This document shows positions 1-9,536 of a stretch of DNA of 64,000 bases, in pieces; position 1 is the stretch's first letter; each line of letters opens with the position of its first letter. The stretch comes from Croceicoccus sediminis (lineage in GTDB: Bacteria > Pseudomonadota > Alphaproteobacteria > Sphingomonadales > Sphingomonadaceae): the NCBI RefSeq assembly GCF_007570835.1, contig NZ_SUNC01000001.1:1612001-1676000 (forward strand), in the 5' to 3' direction. The notes beneath the pieces were generated by a model. The model was not told the origin of the DNA and ran no database searches. It worked only from the letters and a program-made list of their open reading frames with translations. Both the position numbers and the translations under genes were made by a program.

Positions 1-1
1 C

Positions 2-436
2 ACGCCGATCATCGGCGCTTGCGGATCGCGCCCGGCAGAGGCGCGCACTTATCCGCTGCAATTGTCCGAAGACGAATGGCGCAAGCGGTTGAGCCGCGAA
101 GAATTCCGCATCCTGCGCCAGGCCGGGACCGAACGTGCCTATTCCAGCCCGCTCAACGATGAAAAGCGCAAGGGCAAGTTCGTTTGCGCCGGTTGCGGAC
201 ATGCACTTTTCTCGTCCGCGACCAAGTACGATTCGGGCACCGGTTGGCCTTCGTTCTATGCCCCGCTCAAGGGCGCGATCGACACGGACAAGGACTACAA
301 GCTGGGCTATCCGCGCATCGAAGTGCTTTGCTCCAACTGCGGCGGGCACCTGGGCCACGTCTTCAACGACGGGCCGAAACCCACGGGCAAGCGCTATTGC
401 ATGAACGGCGTCGCGCTCGACTTCAAACCGGCATGA
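2..436 (+). CDS. msrB: Peptide-methionine (R)-S-oxide reductase MsrB, 5' end outside window
   Basis: This enzyme reduces the R epimer of methionine sulfoxide in proteins. The frame is open at the left edge, so the true start lies outside the window. The residues before the domain include IIGACGS, which resembles a lipobox or the end of a Tat-type signal and suggests an exported, envelope-bound form; this is inference. The domain shows two zinc-binding CxxC pairs (CAGC, CSNC), the SGTGWPSF motif and the catalytic-cysteine motif RYCMNG, and it stops at the usual distance after that motif. A TTG at 62 could be read as a start but would cut off the signal-like region. dxs follows 55 bp downstream. 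Confidence 0.9.
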   Translation, partial: TPIIGACGSRPAEARTYPLQLSEDEWRKRLSREEFRILRQAGTERAYSSPLNDEKRKGKFVCAGCGHALFSSATKYDSGTGWPSFYAPLKGAIDTDKDYKLGYPRIEVLCSNCGGHLGHVFNDGPKPTGKRYCMNGVALDFKPA

Positions 437-491
437 CGAAAGCGTCATTCTTGGGTTCGACAGACGCGTTCTATCTGGCTAAGACAGCCCC

Positions 492-2414
492 ATGACTGCC
501 GAACCGGCCACCCCCCTGCTCGATACCGTCAACACGCCTGACGACCTGCGGAAGCTGACGCGCGAGGACTTGCGCCAGCTTGCCGATGAACTGCGTTCCG
601 AAATGATCTCTGCCGTCGGACAGACGGGCGGGCATCTCGGGTCCGGTCTGGGCGTCGTGGAATTGACGACGGCCCTCCACTACGTCTTCAACACACCGGA
701 AGACCGGCTGGTCTGGGACGTCGGCCACCAGGCCTATCCGCACAAGATCCTGACCGGGCGGCGCGACCGTATCCGCACCCTGCGCCAGGGCGGCGGCCTG
801 TCGGGCTTCACCAAGCGGACCGAGAGCGAGTACGACCCCTTCGGCACCGCGCACTCGTCCACCTCGATCAGTGCGGCGCTGGGCTTTGCCATCGCCAACA
901 AGCTGACCGGAAAACCGGGCAAGGGCATTGCCGTGATCGGCGACGGCGCGATGAGCGCGGGGATGGCCTACGAGGCGATGAACAATGCCGAACAGGCCGG
1001 CAACCGGCTTGTCGTCATTCTGAACGACAACGACATGTCGATCGCACCGCCGGTCGGCGGGCTTTCGTCCTATCTCGCGCGGCTGGTGTCCAGCGGCCAG
1101 TTCCTGGGCCTGCGCGAACTGGCCAAGAAATTTGCCCGCAAGCTGCCGCGCCCGCTGCACAATGCCGCGCGCAAGACCGACGAATTCGCCCGCGGCATGG
1201 CCATGGGCGGCACCCTGTTCGAGGAACTGGGCTTCTACTACGTCGGCCCTATCGACGGGCATGATCTCGACGCGCTGGTGCCCGTGCTGGAAAACGTGCG
1301 CGATGCCGCCGAAGGGCCGTGCCTGATCCATGTCGTGACGACCAAGGGCAAGGGCTATGCCCCGGCCGAGGAATCGGCAGACAAGTATCACGGCGTTGCC
1401 AAGTTCGACGTCGTCACCGGCAAGCAAAGCAAGAGCAGCGGCGGACCGCCGAACTATCAGAATGTCTTCGGCGACACGCTGGCAAAGCTGGCCGAAACCG
1501 ATGACCGCATCTGCGCCATCACCGCCGCCATGCCGAGCGGGACGGGCGTTGACCGTTTTGCCAAGGCGCACCCCGAACGTTCATTCGACGTCGGCATCGC
1601 CGAACAGCACGCAGTGACTTTCGCGGCCGGGCTTGCAGCACAGGGAATGCGGCCTTTCGCCGCGATCTATTCCACGTTCCTGCAGCGCGCCTTCGACCAG
1701 GTCGTCCATGACGTCGCGATCCAGAACCTTCCCGTCCGCTTCGCGATCGACCGCGCCGGTCTGGTCGGCGCGGACGGCGCGACGCACGCCGGTTCGTTCG
1801 ATGTGACGTATCTTGCAACGCTGCCCAACTTCGTCGTGATGGCCGCAGCGGACGAGGCAGAACTGGTCCACATGACTTATACCGCCGCGTGCCACGACAG
1901 CGGGCCCATCGCGTTCCGCTATCCGCGCGGCGCGGGCATCGGCATCGACTTGCCCGAGGTTCCGGAGCAGCTGGAAATCGGCAAGGGCCGCGTGGTGCGC
2001 GAAGGCACGAAGGTCGCGATCCTTTCGCTCGGCACCCGCCTTGCAGAGGCGTTGAAGGCCGCCGACCAGCTTGAGGCGAAGGGCCTGTCGACGACGGTCG
2101 CCGACATGCGTTTCGCGAAGCCGCTGGACGAAGACCTGATCCGCAAGCTGGCCGCCAGCCACGAAGTCGTCGTGACGATCGAGGAAGGCTCCATCGGTGG
2201 TCTGGGCGCGCACATCCTGACGATGGCGAGCGATGACGGATTGCTGGATGCGGGCCTCAAGATCCGCACCATGCGCCTGCCCGACATGTTCCAGGACCAT
2301 GACGCGCCCGAGAAACAATATGACGAGGCTGGCCTCAACGCCCCTCAGATCGTTGATACGGTTCTGAAAGCTTTGCGCCACAATAGCGCGGGCGTGGAGG
2401 AAGCGCGGGCCTGA
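492..2414 (+). CDS. dxs: 1-deoxy-D-xylulose-5-phosphate synthase
   Basis: Dxs condenses pyruvate and glyceraldehyde 3-phosphate using thiamine diphosphate, the entry step of the MEP isoprenoid pathway in the cytoplasm. The 640-residue length is normal for the family. The N-terminal TPP domain contains the H-L-G-S-G motif near residue 49, the VGHQAYPHK segment and the [15 protein letters not shown] cofactor motif. The pyrimidine-binding domain follows with the conserved [15 protein letters not shown] segment, and a transketolase C-terminal domain ends the protein. The ATG at 492 gives the expected N-terminus. A small frameshifted gene begins 2 bp after the stop, so the two probably share a transcript. 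Confidence 0.97.
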   Translation: MTAEPATPLLDTVNTPDDLRKLTREDLRQLADELRSEMISAVGQTGGHLGSGLGVVELTTALHYVFNTPEDRLVWDVGHQAYPHKILTGRRDRIRTLRQGGGLSGFTKRTESEYDPFGTAHSSTSISAALGFAIANKLTGKPGKGIAVIGDGAMSAGMAYEAMNNAEQAGNRLVVILNDNDMSIAPPVGGLSSYLARLVSSGQFLGLRELAKKFARKLPRPLHNAARKTDEFARGMAMGGTLFEELGFYYVGPIDGHDLDALVPVLENVRDAAEGPCLIHVVTTKGKGYAPAEESADKYHGVAKFDVVTGKQSKSSGGPPNYQNVFGDTLAKLAETDDRICAITAAMPSGTGVDRFAKAHPERSFDVGIAEQHAVTFAAGLAAQGMRPFAAIYSTFLQRAFDQVVHDVAIQNLPVRFAIDRAGLVGADGATHAGSFDVTYLATLPNFVVMAAADEAELVHMTYTAACHDSGPIAFRYPRGAGIGIDLPEVPEQLEIGKGRVVREGTKVAILSLGTRLAEALKAADQLEAKGLSTTVADMRFAKPLDEDLIRKLAASHEVVVTIEEGSIGGLGAHILTMASDDGLLDAGLKIRTMRLPDMFQDHDAPEKQYDEAGLNAPQIVDTVLKALRHNSAGVEEARA

Positions 2415-2416
2415 CC

Positions 2417-2822
2417 ATGCCGGACTGGCTGCTGCCGACCGGTTTCGTTGTCGGCGGTCTGTCTATCTGGTTTGCCATCGCATACCGGAACACCCGACGA
2501 AAGATCGCCGCGACAAGGGCGCGTCGTCCCAATCCTTCGCGCGCGGGGTTCATGGCGATGATGGCACCAGACTGCTCTGAAGCTGCAGCGGCATTTTCCC
2601 TGGGAAACGGCGTTATTCTACCTGGCGCCGGATCTCACGCCTCATCCCGACGATGATTTGGTTCGCGACCTCCCGATCGACGAGGATGACTGGTCATTGG
2701 ACTGGCCGCGCGACTTTGCGCGCCACCACGGGTTCGATGAGAGCGATTTGCCCGACTGGCCCGAAGGTTGGCCGGTCACGATCCGAAACTACGGTCGCTG
2801 GCTGAACATGCGGCCGCGCTAA
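2417..2822 (+). pseudogene. Small membrane-anchored hypothetical protein broken by a +1 frameshift
   Basis: Read as it stands, the ATG at 2417 gives a 79-residue protein with one N-terminal membrane segment, whose last third is low-complexity. The frame one base further on, from about 2598 to the TAA at 2820-2822, encodes an acidic, Trp-rich segment (WETALFYLAPDLTPHPDDD, later DLPDWPEGWP, ending LNMRPR) that has no start of its own and follows a stop. Removing one base from the TTTT/CCC run at 2594-2600 joins both halves into a continuous 134-residue protein reading AAAFPWETALF across the join. This is either a real one-base insertion or a homopolymer sequencing error. The function is unknown. 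Its 3' end overlaps the convergent NnrU-like gene. Confidence 0.7.
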
Positions 2823-3496
2823 CCCAGCCAGCGCCAGACACCCGCCGGAATTCCGCCCAGCGGCATGTGTGCGAACGTGATCGCCAGCCAGAGCGCAACC
2901 GCGACAAGCCACGTGACCACGCTCGCCGCCGTTAATCCGGACAATCTGGGCCAGTAACTCGTCTTCGCCTCCCACTCGGGCCATGCCGGGTCGAGCCGTT
3001 CCTTCTTCTTGTCCTGAAACGCCGCGCCGACCAGCGCGAGGACGATAAAGGCGCCCATGAAAACGAACGTCCGCGCATCGGGCATGACGAGGATATGCGC
3101 CGCGCCCCAGATCGCGATGCCCCACATCATCGGGTGGCGCGTGACGCGGAACACGCCTGCTGGCTCCTTGCCCGCCGCTGTCCCTTCCGCTCCCGGCAGC
3201 GCCGGATTGCCGCGAAAGCTGCCGACGAGGAGGACGAGCGCGGCGATAGTCAGCACGCTGGCGACGATCCATGCCCAATCGCTCATCGGTTCGAACAGCC
3301 ACGGCCCGCGCGGCGCCTTGCCGAACGCATGGCCCATCCCGCCAAGCGTGATCAGCGCGACCAGCGAGTAGAGAGCGAGAAAGCCCTTCTCACCCAGCTT
3401 TGCGACCAGAGGCGCGCGGGCCGGATGAGAGAGGATGAAATGCGTACCGACGAAAAGGACGGCGGCGGAAACCAGTGCGGAAAGTCCCAAGGGCAT
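2819..3496 (-). CDS. NnrU family integral membrane protein
   Basis: The 225-residue protein is almost wholly hydrophobic with about six predicted membrane segments. It carries the NnrU pattern: THFILSHP near the N-terminus and VTRHPMMWGIAIWGAAHIL in the middle, with histidines that could bind haem or metal. NnrU was named from nitrate/nitrite reduction clusters, and the family is related to the plant 15-cis-zeta-carotene isomerase Z-ISO. No denitrification gene is nearby, so a carotenoid or general membrane role is as likely; the exact function is not settled by the sequence. Its stop overlaps the end of the convergent frameshifted gene by 3 bp. Confidence 0.8.
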   Translation of the reverse strand: MPLGLSALVSAAVLFVGTHFILSHPARAPLVAKLGEKGFLALYSLVALITLGGMGHAFGKAPRGPWLFEPMSDWAWIVASVLTIAALVLLVGSFRGNPALPGAEGTAAGKEPAGVFRVTRHPMMWGIAIWGAAHILVMPDARTFVFMGAFIVLALVGAAFQDKKKERLDPAWPEWEAKTSYWPRLSGLTAASVVTWLVAVALWLAITFAHMPLGGIPAGVWRWLG

Positions 3497-3579
3497 CGCT
3501 GCCTCCCGACGTTGATGGCACGTCGCGGCAGGCTAGCGACAAGGGGGCGGCGCGCAAGACCCCGCCCACCGGACCCGCG

Positions 3580-5226
3580 TTATTTTCGTTCGGGATGGAT
3601 GCCCGCCGCCTGCGGCTCGCCCAGTTCGGCATCGCCTGCCAGTTCCTCGTGCGCCTCGTGATCGCCCAAAGTGTCGAGGTGCATCCACTTCTTCACGATG
3701 GGGCTCAGCAGCAGGACGATGCCGCCTATGCCAATCGTCCACCAACCGATCTCGTTATAGATCGACAGCGTGAGCTCCTTGCTCATCTCGCCCGATTCGC
3801 CGCCGGTCGCTTCACCGATCTTGCCCGCGACGAAGCTGCCGACCGCGGTCATGTAGAACCACGCGCCCATGATGAAGCTGCCCAGATGCAGCGGGGCAAG
3901 GCGCGTCATGGCCGAAAGACCCACGGGCGAAAGGCAAAGCTCGCCCGTGGTGTGCAGCAGGTAGATCAGGAAGACGAACACGACGCCCGTCATCACCGCC
4001 GGATCGCCGGTGCCCGCACCCCAGACGAAGACGAGAAAGCCCGCGCCGACCTGAAACAGGGCAAGGGCGAACTTGGCCGGGGCCGAAGGTTCGAGCCCCC
4101 GCTTGCCCAGGAACTGCCACAGCGCTGCGAACAGCGGGGCAAAGATGACGATGTAGATCGGGTTGATCGACTGGAACAGCGAGGTCGGCACCCCGCCCTT
4201 GTCGACGAACTTGTCGGTGTAGAGGTTCAGCGAACCGCCGGCCTGTTCGAACAGGCCCCAGAACACCGGGTTCAATGCGATCAGGAACAGGATCGCGAAA
4301 ATGCGTTCGCGCGGCTGCTTGGGCAGCTTGAACGCCTCGTACAGCGTGTAGGTCAGCATCACGATGCCGCACACGATCAGAAGGCCCTGAATGACGTCCT
4401 GGTACTGGATCAGGAACCAGATCACCGCGACCGATGCAGCACCCACGACGTAGAGCGTGGTTTCGACGCGCTTGGCCAGCGGCTTGGGCGGCTCGCCCTG
4501 CCCCTTCAGCGCGGGCTTGCCGAGGACGAAGATGATGAGGCCCAGCACCATGCCAATACCCGCAAGGCCAAAGCCCCACGACCAGCCGATCGTTTCACCC
4601 AGGTAGCCGACGAGAATCGTGCCCAGCGCCGCACCGACGTTCACGCCCATGTAGAAGATCGTGTAGGCCGCATCGCGGCGCGTGTCGGTCCGCTTGTAGA
4701 GCTGGCCGACGATGACGGAGATGTTGGCCTTCAGAAAGCCCGAGCCAACGATGATCAGCGCCAGCGCCAGCCAGAACACGTTGATCGCGAAATCGGCCTG
4801 CTTCACCGCCGCGTCGGTCACGCCCTGCATGCCTTCATAGGCCATGGCCAAGTGACCCAGCGCCAGAACCGCCCCGCCGAACAGGACCGCCTTGCGCTGG
4901 CCCAGCCAGCGGTCGGCCAGATAGCCGCCCAGCACGGGCGTGATGTAGACTAGGCTGCCATAGGCACCATAGATCAGGCTGGCCTTACCATCTGAAAACA
5001 GCCAGAATTTCGTGAGATACAGGATCAGCAGGGCACGCATGCCGTAGAAGGAGAACCGCTCCCACATCTCTGCATAGAACAGCACGAAGAGCCCGCGGGG
5101 ATGGCCGATGACCTCCTCGCTCTTGCGCATGGAGATGACGCCGCCGACGGCGAGCACGGCAAACAGGGCGACGGCGGCGATGGCCGCGATCCAGTCGCCC
5201 TCGGTCCAAAGGGTGATGTCCTTCAT
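3580..5226 (-). CDS. POT/PTR family proton-dependent oligopeptide transporter
   Basis: This is a 548-residue polytopic inner-membrane protein of the major facilitator superfamily that imports di- and tripeptides with protons. The POT signature is clear near residues 50-70: FYAEMWERFSFYGMRALLIL, containing the ExxER proton-coupling motif. A second PTR-type signature, FYMGVNVGAALG, lies further in, and the last third has GELCLSPVGLS. Two extra hydrophobic segments between the N and C bundles fit the 14-helix bacterial form. It is divergent from the GntR regulator at 5398, with a 171-bp shared upstream region, so that regulator may control it; this is inference. Confidence 0.93.
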   Translation of the reverse strand: MKDITLWTEGDWIAAIAAVALFAVLAVGGVISMRKSEEVIGHPRGLFVLFYAEMWERFSFYGMRALLILYLTKFWLFSDGKASLIYGAYGSLVYITPVLGGYLADRWLGQRKAVLFGGAVLALGHLAMAYEGMQGVTDAAVKQADFAINVFWLALALIIVGSGFLKANISVIVGQLYKRTDTRRDAAYTIFYMGVNVGAALGTILVGYLGETIGWSWGFGLAGIGMVLGLIIFVLGKPALKGQGEPPKPLAKRVETTLYVVGAASVAVIWFLIQYQDVIQGLLIVCGIVMLTYTLYEAFKLPKQPRERIFAILFLIALNPVFWGLFEQAGGSLNLYTDKFVDKGGVPTSLFQSINPIYIVIFAPLFAALWQFLGKRGLEPSAPAKFALALFQVGAGFLVFVWGAGTGDPAVMTGVVFVFLIYLLHTTGELCLSPVGLSAMTRLAPLHLGSFIMGAWFYMTAVGSFVAGKIGEATGGESGEMSKELTLSIYNEIGWWTIGIGGIVLLLSPIVKKWMHLDTLGDHEAHEELAGDAELGEPQAAGIHPERK

Positions 5227-5397
5227 GTCAGCTCGTCTTCCCCGGTATCTTCATTGTCTCGTTTCGTGGTGCAGAGCCTTAAAGCGCTTTGCCGCATTGT
5301 GAAGGGTTTTGTTGCAATTGAGACCATCTTGCCCGACCGGAATACGACCGTGCCGCAAGCTTGACCCGACACGCTGTATTATGGCACTAGACCACCT

Positions 5398-5754
5398 ATG
5401 CCACGCCCCACCGGAACCCAGGCCACGCGCCCCGTTTACCTGCGATTGCGGGACCTGATCGCCGCCGCGATCATCGACGGAAGTTATCGGGAAGGCGAAC
5501 TGCTGCCATCGGTCCGCGCCTTCGCCGCCGAACAGGGGGCCAACCCGCTTACCGTGGCCAAGGCCTATCAGCAGTTCCAGGACGACGGCCTGCTCGAAGT
5601 GCGCAGGGGTATCGGTATCGCGGTGGTTCCCGGCGCGCGCTCGCGCCTGCTCAAGGCAGAGCGTGACCAGTTCCTGACGGAGGAATGGCCCGCCGTTGCT
5701 GAGCGGATCCGGCTGCTCGATCTCGATCTCGACATGCTGATGGCCGGGTCCTGA
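5398..5754 (+). CDS. Short GntR family transcriptional regulator (YtrA-like)
   Basis: The 118-residue protein has a GntR winged helix-turn-helix over residues 12-75 (PVYLRLRDLI, then LLPSVRAFAAEQGANPLTVAKAYQQF) and only a short helical C-terminus, the arrangement of the YtrA subfamily. It lacks the FadR or UTRA effector domain. YtrA-type regulators often sit with transporters they repress; here the divergent neighbour is a POT peptide transporter. No clear operator could be assigned in the 5227-5397 interval. Confidence 0.85.
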   Translation: MPRPTGTQATRPVYLRLRDLIAAAIIDGSYREGELLPSVRAFAAEQGANPLTVAKAYQQFQDDGLLEVRRGIGIAVVPGARSRLLKAERDQFLTEEWPAVAERIRLLDLDLDMLMAGS

Positions 5755-6003
5755 CATTCCGGCCCGCCCGCCCGGACACAAAACTGTCCCGGAATATTAT
5801 CAATTTTAATAGATATTGCGCGTTCCCCGCCGCGATGGCACACTTGCGCCAAGTGGTTGTGGGGTAACGGATGTTCATTTTCCGGCTCCACGGTCTCTGA
5901 CTCCCCGCGGCAAAGGGGCGCTGCGGGTTTTGGCAATGTTACCGTCGTCCTTGGCGGTATCTGTCGCAAGGGGGTCGCGATCTCTTCGACAGGCGGGGTA
6001 AAA
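5755..6003. other. 249-bp gene-free stretch upstream of ihfB
   Basis: No coding signal is seen here. The stretch starts AT-rich around 5795-5818, unusual for this GC-rich segment and suitable for a promoter UP region. It also has a GC-rich block at 5902-5925 with a short CCCGC/GCGGG inverted repeat before TTTT, which could be a weak terminator or leader structure. In many alphaproteobacteria ihfB follows rpsA; here it does not, so ihfB needs its own promoter in this interval. Confidence 0.4.
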
Positions 6004-6285
6004 ATGATCAGATCGGAACTCATCGAAGCGTTGGCACAGGAAAATCCCGAACTTCGACCGGAAGAGGTCGAGGCCGTGGTCACCTGTTTCTTCGACACGA
6101 TCGCCGAACGGCTGGCCAGTGGCGGCCGGGTGGAACTTCGCGGCTTCGGTGCCTTCTCGACCCGTGAACGCGCCGCGCGCACGGGCCGCAACCCGCGCAC
6201 GGGCGAAACGGTCGAGGTTCCCGGCAAGCGTGTGCCCTATTTCAAGGCCGGCAAGGACATGCGCGACCGCCTGAATTCGGACTGA
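6004..6285 (+). CDS. ihfB: Integration host factor subunit beta
   Basis: IHF-beta forms a heterodimer with IHF-alpha and bends DNA sharply at specific sites, acting in transcription, recombination and replication. The 93-residue product has the standard HU/IHF size, the RGFGAF segment and the DNA-contacting [20 protein letters not shown] arm. It starts [10 protein letters not shown] at the ATG at 6004; in-frame codons further upstream carry no family similarity and are not part of the gene. The IHF-beta assignment over HU rests on the MIRSELIE start and the [11 protein letters not shown] ending. Confidence 0.93.
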   Translation: MIRSELIEALAQENPELRPEEVEAVVTCFFDTIAERLASGGRVELRGFGAFSTRERAARTGRNPRTGETVEVPGKRVPYFKAGKDMRDRLNSD

Positions 6286-6398
6286 TCCGAACGCGGCGAT
6301 TTCGTCTGGCGGCGTCTCCGCGCCGGACAGGAATTTCACAACCTGCCGATTTCTCGCCATTGCATGCCGCCTTTGCGGCCCCTAACGCTGCGCCGAGT

Positions 6399-6483
6399 GC
6401 GGACGTGGCGGAATGGTAGACGCCGGGGACTTAAAATCCCCTGATCCTTGATCGTGCGGGTTCGAGTCCCGCCGTCCGCACCA
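6399..6483 (+). tRNA. tRNA-Leu with anticodon TAA
   Basis: The 7-bp acceptor stem GCGGACG/CGTCCGC closes the molecule, followed by discriminator A and an encoded CCA. The anticodon loop CTTAAAA carries TAA, and the T arm reads GCGGGTTCGAGTCCCGC. A long variable arm between the anticodon and T arms is typical of class II leucine tRNAs, giving 85 nt in total. It reads UUA and UUG codons, which are rare in this GC-rich sequence. Confidence 0.96.
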
Positions 6484-6684
6484 CCTTCCCGCATCCGTCG
6501 GACACGCCTCGTGCGTTAACGTATCCCACTGGAGATACGCGAAAACTACGCAAGTACGCCCTGCCGCCGCCGCACGCTAACTTAACGAATTGGTTGCATC
6601 TTTCCGGGTATCAGGGACCCGTAAGCAGCGCCGGTTCGGATCCCCTCAGAAACCGTGGGCGGCGCGAAAGGAAGATCGGGCAGC

Positions 6685-7368
6685 GTGAACGACCTCAGTC
6701 CCTCGCATTTCGACGGCCACCCCGCCGGTGGTGATCAGGCGAGCCGCAATCCCGAACGCATTCCGATCATCCGCACGGCAAAACTGGTCTTTCCCGATGC
6801 CGAATACCCCTGCGTCCTGCGCGATATTTCCGGCAGCGCCCTTCGCGTGAAGCTCTATGGCGCCCCGATCGAGGAAGGGGCCAGCGGCTTTCACCTCGAA
6901 TTCGGCGACGGGGACCGTTTCGAAGTCAGCGCCATCTGGGTCAAGGACGACCAGGCCGGCCTGTCCTTTGCCAAGCACAACGACCTCATGTCCCTGATCG
7001 GCGAACATGGCCCGTTTCGAAAGCGCGCCATCCGCATCGCGGTGGAGCTTCCCTCCGCCGTGAAGTCGCTGGGCGGCCGGGTCGACGTGGTGATCCGCGA
7101 CCTCTCGCACGAAGGGGCGCAGATCAGCAGCGACAAGATGTTCTCGATGGATCAGCAGGTCCGGATCGAAATCCCCTGTCTTGGCGAAGTCTATGCCAAG
7201 GTCCGCTGGCGTCAGCATCCTGCCTATGGTCTCGCCTTCGTCGAAACCTTCCAGTTCGGCCAGATCGCCGCGGTGGCAGGCGACCTGCAGGCGCTTTCGC
7301 GTGAATGGCGACAGGAAAGGCAAAAGACCGCCGGCACCGGCCCCCGCCCCGACGACATCGCGGCCTGA
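6685..7368 (+). CDS. Double PilZ domain protein (cyclic-di-GMP binding)
   Basis: PilZ domains bind cyclic-di-GMP and change motility, adhesion or polysaccharide output. Two copies are visible. The first, about residues 20-105, has RDISGSALRVKL, where the final Gly of the DxSxxG motif is missing. The second, about residues 110-200, has a basic FRKRAIR stretch followed by the intact RDLSHEGAQI (DxSxxG). So the second copy is the likely ligand binder and the first may be structural. The GTG at 6685 is preferred because AGGAAG lies 10 bp upstream; a GTG at 6655 is in frame but has no ribosome binding site. Confidence 0.85.
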   Translation: MNDLSPSHFDGHPAGGDQASRNPERIPIIRTAKLVFPDAEYPCVLRDISGSALRVKLYGAPIEEGASGFHLEFGDGDRFEVSAIWVKDDQAGLSFAKHNDLMSLIGEHGPFRKRAIRIAVELPSAVKSLGGRVDVVIRDLSHEGAQISSDKMFSMDQQVRIEIPCLGEVYAKVRWRQHPAYGLAFVETFQFGQIAAVAGDLQALSREWRQERQKTAGTGPRPDDIAA

Positions 7369-7511
7369 TCGGCGCGGCCCACCCACCGCGCGTTCGAAAA
7401 TCCGCAAAAAGAGGCCGCGAGAGCACCGCGTTAACGTCCTCTTAGCCATTTTCCTGCACGAATTGCCTTGGGTCGCCGCTTGGCGGCCGAAGTTTTGCAC
7501 AAGGGGGCACC

Positions 7512-9098
7512 GTGCAGCAGGGCACCGAAATGAAGCAGGCCAAAGCCGACCTGGATGTAGATGTCGTGATCATCGGCGCGGGACCGGCCGGGCTGACGGC
7601 AGGATACCTGCTGACGAAGGCCGGAAAATCGGTCGCCGTGATCGAGAAGGATGAAACCTACGTCGGCGGCATCAGCCGCACGGTCGAACACGAAGGTTAT
7701 CGCTTCGACATCGGCGGCCACCGCTTCTTTTCGAAATCGAAAGCCGTGGTGGACCTGTGGAACGAGATCCTGCCCGACGACTTCATCTCGCGCCCGCGGA
7801 TGAGCCGCATTTATTACGAGGGCAAGTTCTACTCCTACCCGCTGCGCGCGTTCGAGGCGCTGCGCAACCTGGGCTTCTGGCGCTCCACCTTGTGCATGAT
7901 GAGCTTTGCCAAGGCGCAGGTTTTCCCGCGCAAGAACGTGAAGAGCTTCGAGGACTGGACCGTGAACCAGTTCGGCCACAAGCTGTTCTCGATCTTCTTC
8001 AAGACCTACACCGAAAAGGTCTGGGGCATGCCCTGCGATGAAATGAGCGCCGACTGGGCCGCGCAGCGCATCAAGGGCCTCTCGCTCTGGGGTGCGGTGA
8101 CCGACGGGCTCAAGCGTTCGCTCGGACTCAACAAGCGCCCGAACAACGGGATGCAGGCCAAGACGCTGCTCGAGGAATTCCGTTATCCGCGCCTTGGCCC
8201 CGGCATGATGTGGGAAGCCGCGCGCGACAAGGTCCGCGAAGGCGGCAACACGGTCCTGATGGGTCATGCCCTGCGTCAGCTTGCCGCCGACAACAATGGC
8301 GGCTGGCGATTGAGCGCGACGCTGGCCGACGGCAGCGAGCGCGTGATCCGCGCCCGCCACGCGATCTCCAGCGCGCCGATGCGCGAACTGGCCGCACGCC
8401 TTGCGCCGGTCCCGGCCTCGGTTCTGGATGCCAGCGGCCTGAAGTATCGCGACTTCCTGACCGTGGCGCTGAAGGTCCGGTCGAAAGACCTTTTCCCCGA
8501 CAACTGGATCTACATCCACGACAGCAAGGTGCAGGTCGGACGTATCCAGAACTTCCGTTCGTGGTCGCCCGAAATGGTGCCTGACAGCGACGTCGCCTGC
8601 GTCGGCCTCGAATACTTCTGCTTCGAAGGTGACGGCCTATGGGCTACGTCCGACGACGAACTGGTCGAACTGGCGACGAAGGAAATGGAAATCCTCGGCC
8701 TTTGCGATCCGGCGGACGTCATCGGCGGTTCAGTCGTGCGGCAGGAGAAGGCCTACCCCGTCTATGACGAGGATTACGCCGAACGCGTCGATGCGATGCG
8801 CCGCGAACTGGAAGCCAAGCATCCCACGCTGCACCTCGTCGGGCGCAACGGCATGCACCGCTACAACAACCAGGACCACGCGATGATGACCGCGATGCTG
8901 ACGGTCGAGAACATCATGGCGGGCGAACGCATCTACGACACCTGGTGCGTGAACGAGGACGCGGAATACCACGAGGCCGGAAACGAGGGCGACGAGATCG
9001 AACTGCCCCGCTATTCCGCCGATGACCGCGCCGCCGCCCTGTCCAGCATGCGCGACGTTCCCGAACAGGTCGTCGCCGAAAAGAAGGACGCGGCATGA
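7512..9098 (+). CDS. NAD(P)/FAD-dependent oxidoreductase of the UDP-galactopyranose mutase/protoporphyrinogen oxidase-like type
   Basis: The 528-residue flavoprotein opens with a Rossmann motif (VIIGAGPAGLTAGYLL, Gly residues near 22-27), then VGGISRTVEHEGYRFDIGGHRFF, the dinucleotide-binding extension of the UGM/amine-oxidase superfamily. The C-terminal part has LHLVGRNGMHRYNNQDHAMMTAM, the FAD-closing segment seen in UGM-like proteins. The next two genes overlap or abut it and encode a GtrA-like membrane protein and a GT-C-like protein, so a role in modifying a lipid-linked or cell-envelope sugar is likely by context. The substrate cannot be read from the sequence. The GTG at 7512 has GGGGG 5 bp upstream; the ATG at 7530 is an alternative. 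Confidence 0.85.
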   Translation: MQQGTEMKQAKADLDVDVVIIGAGPAGLTAGYLLTKAGKSVAVIEKDETYVGGISRTVEHEGYRFDIGGHRFFSKSKAVVDLWNEILPDDFISRPRMSRIYYEGKFYSYPLRAFEALRNLGFWRSTLCMMSFAKAQVFPRKNVKSFEDWTVNQFGHKLFSIFFKTYTEKVWGMPCDEMSADWAAQRIKGLSLWGAVTDGLKRSLGLNKRPNNGMQAKTLLEEFRYPRLGPGMMWEAARDKVREGGNTVLMGHALRQLAADNNGGWRLSATLADGSERVIRARHAISSAPMRELAARLAPVPASVLDASGLKYRDFLTVALKVRSKDLFPDNWIYIHDSKVQVGRIQNFRSWSPEMVPDSDVACVGLEYFCFEGDGLWATSDDELVELATKEMEILGLCDPADVIGGSVVRQEKAYPVYDEDYAERVDAMRRELEAKHPTLHLVGRNGMHRYNNQDHAMMTAMLTVENIMAGERIYDTWCVNEDAEYHEAGNEGDEIELPRYSADDRAAALSSMRDVPEQVVAEKKDAA

Positions 9099-9517
9099 TC
9101 GAGCCCGCGGCCATCCGGCGCTTTGTCGCCTACGGCTTTGCCAGCGTCGCGGCGCTGGGCGTGGACCTTGCCTGCTTCTTCGCGCTGATGGCCGTTCACG
9201 TCGCGGCACCGGCCGCGGCGGCGGGCGGCTATGCGGCGGGCATCCTGGCCCACTGGTTTGCATCCAGCCGCTTCGTCTTTACCGGGCGCGTGGCAAGCGA
9301 GGGCAAGGCGCGCACGGCGCAGCAAGGGCTGTTCGTCGCCTCCGCACTTGTCGGACTTGCGCTGACATGGGCGATCGTCTCCGCAGCGACCGCGATGGGC
9401 CTCGACCCCCGCATTGCCAAGCTGATCGCCATCGGCGCCAGCTTCTTCGCCACGTTCCTTCTGCGCCTGCGCTTCGTCTTCACCGAAGACCAGGCCGCTC
9501 CGGCCGGCACAAGCTGA
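9095..9517 (+). CDS. GtrA family membrane protein
   Basis: GtrA-like proteins are small four-helix membrane proteins thought to flip or help flip lipid-linked sugars during glycan modification. This 140-residue protein has four hydrophobic segments and the family pattern FVAYGFASVAALGVDLACFF near its start and HWFASSRFVFTGR in the middle, ending with LRLRFVF. It overlaps the upstream flavoprotein by ATGA, so the two are translationally coupled, and the GT-C-like gene follows 19 bp later. Confidence 0.88.
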   Translation: MIEPAAIRRFVAYGFASVAALGVDLACFFALMAVHVAAPAAAAGGYAAGILAHWFASSRFVFTGRVASEGKARTAQQGLFVASALVGLALTWAIVSAATAMGLDPRIAKLIAIGASFFATFLLRLRFVFTEDQAAPAGTS

Positions 9518-9536
9518 CGCGGTGGTGGAGGGGACC

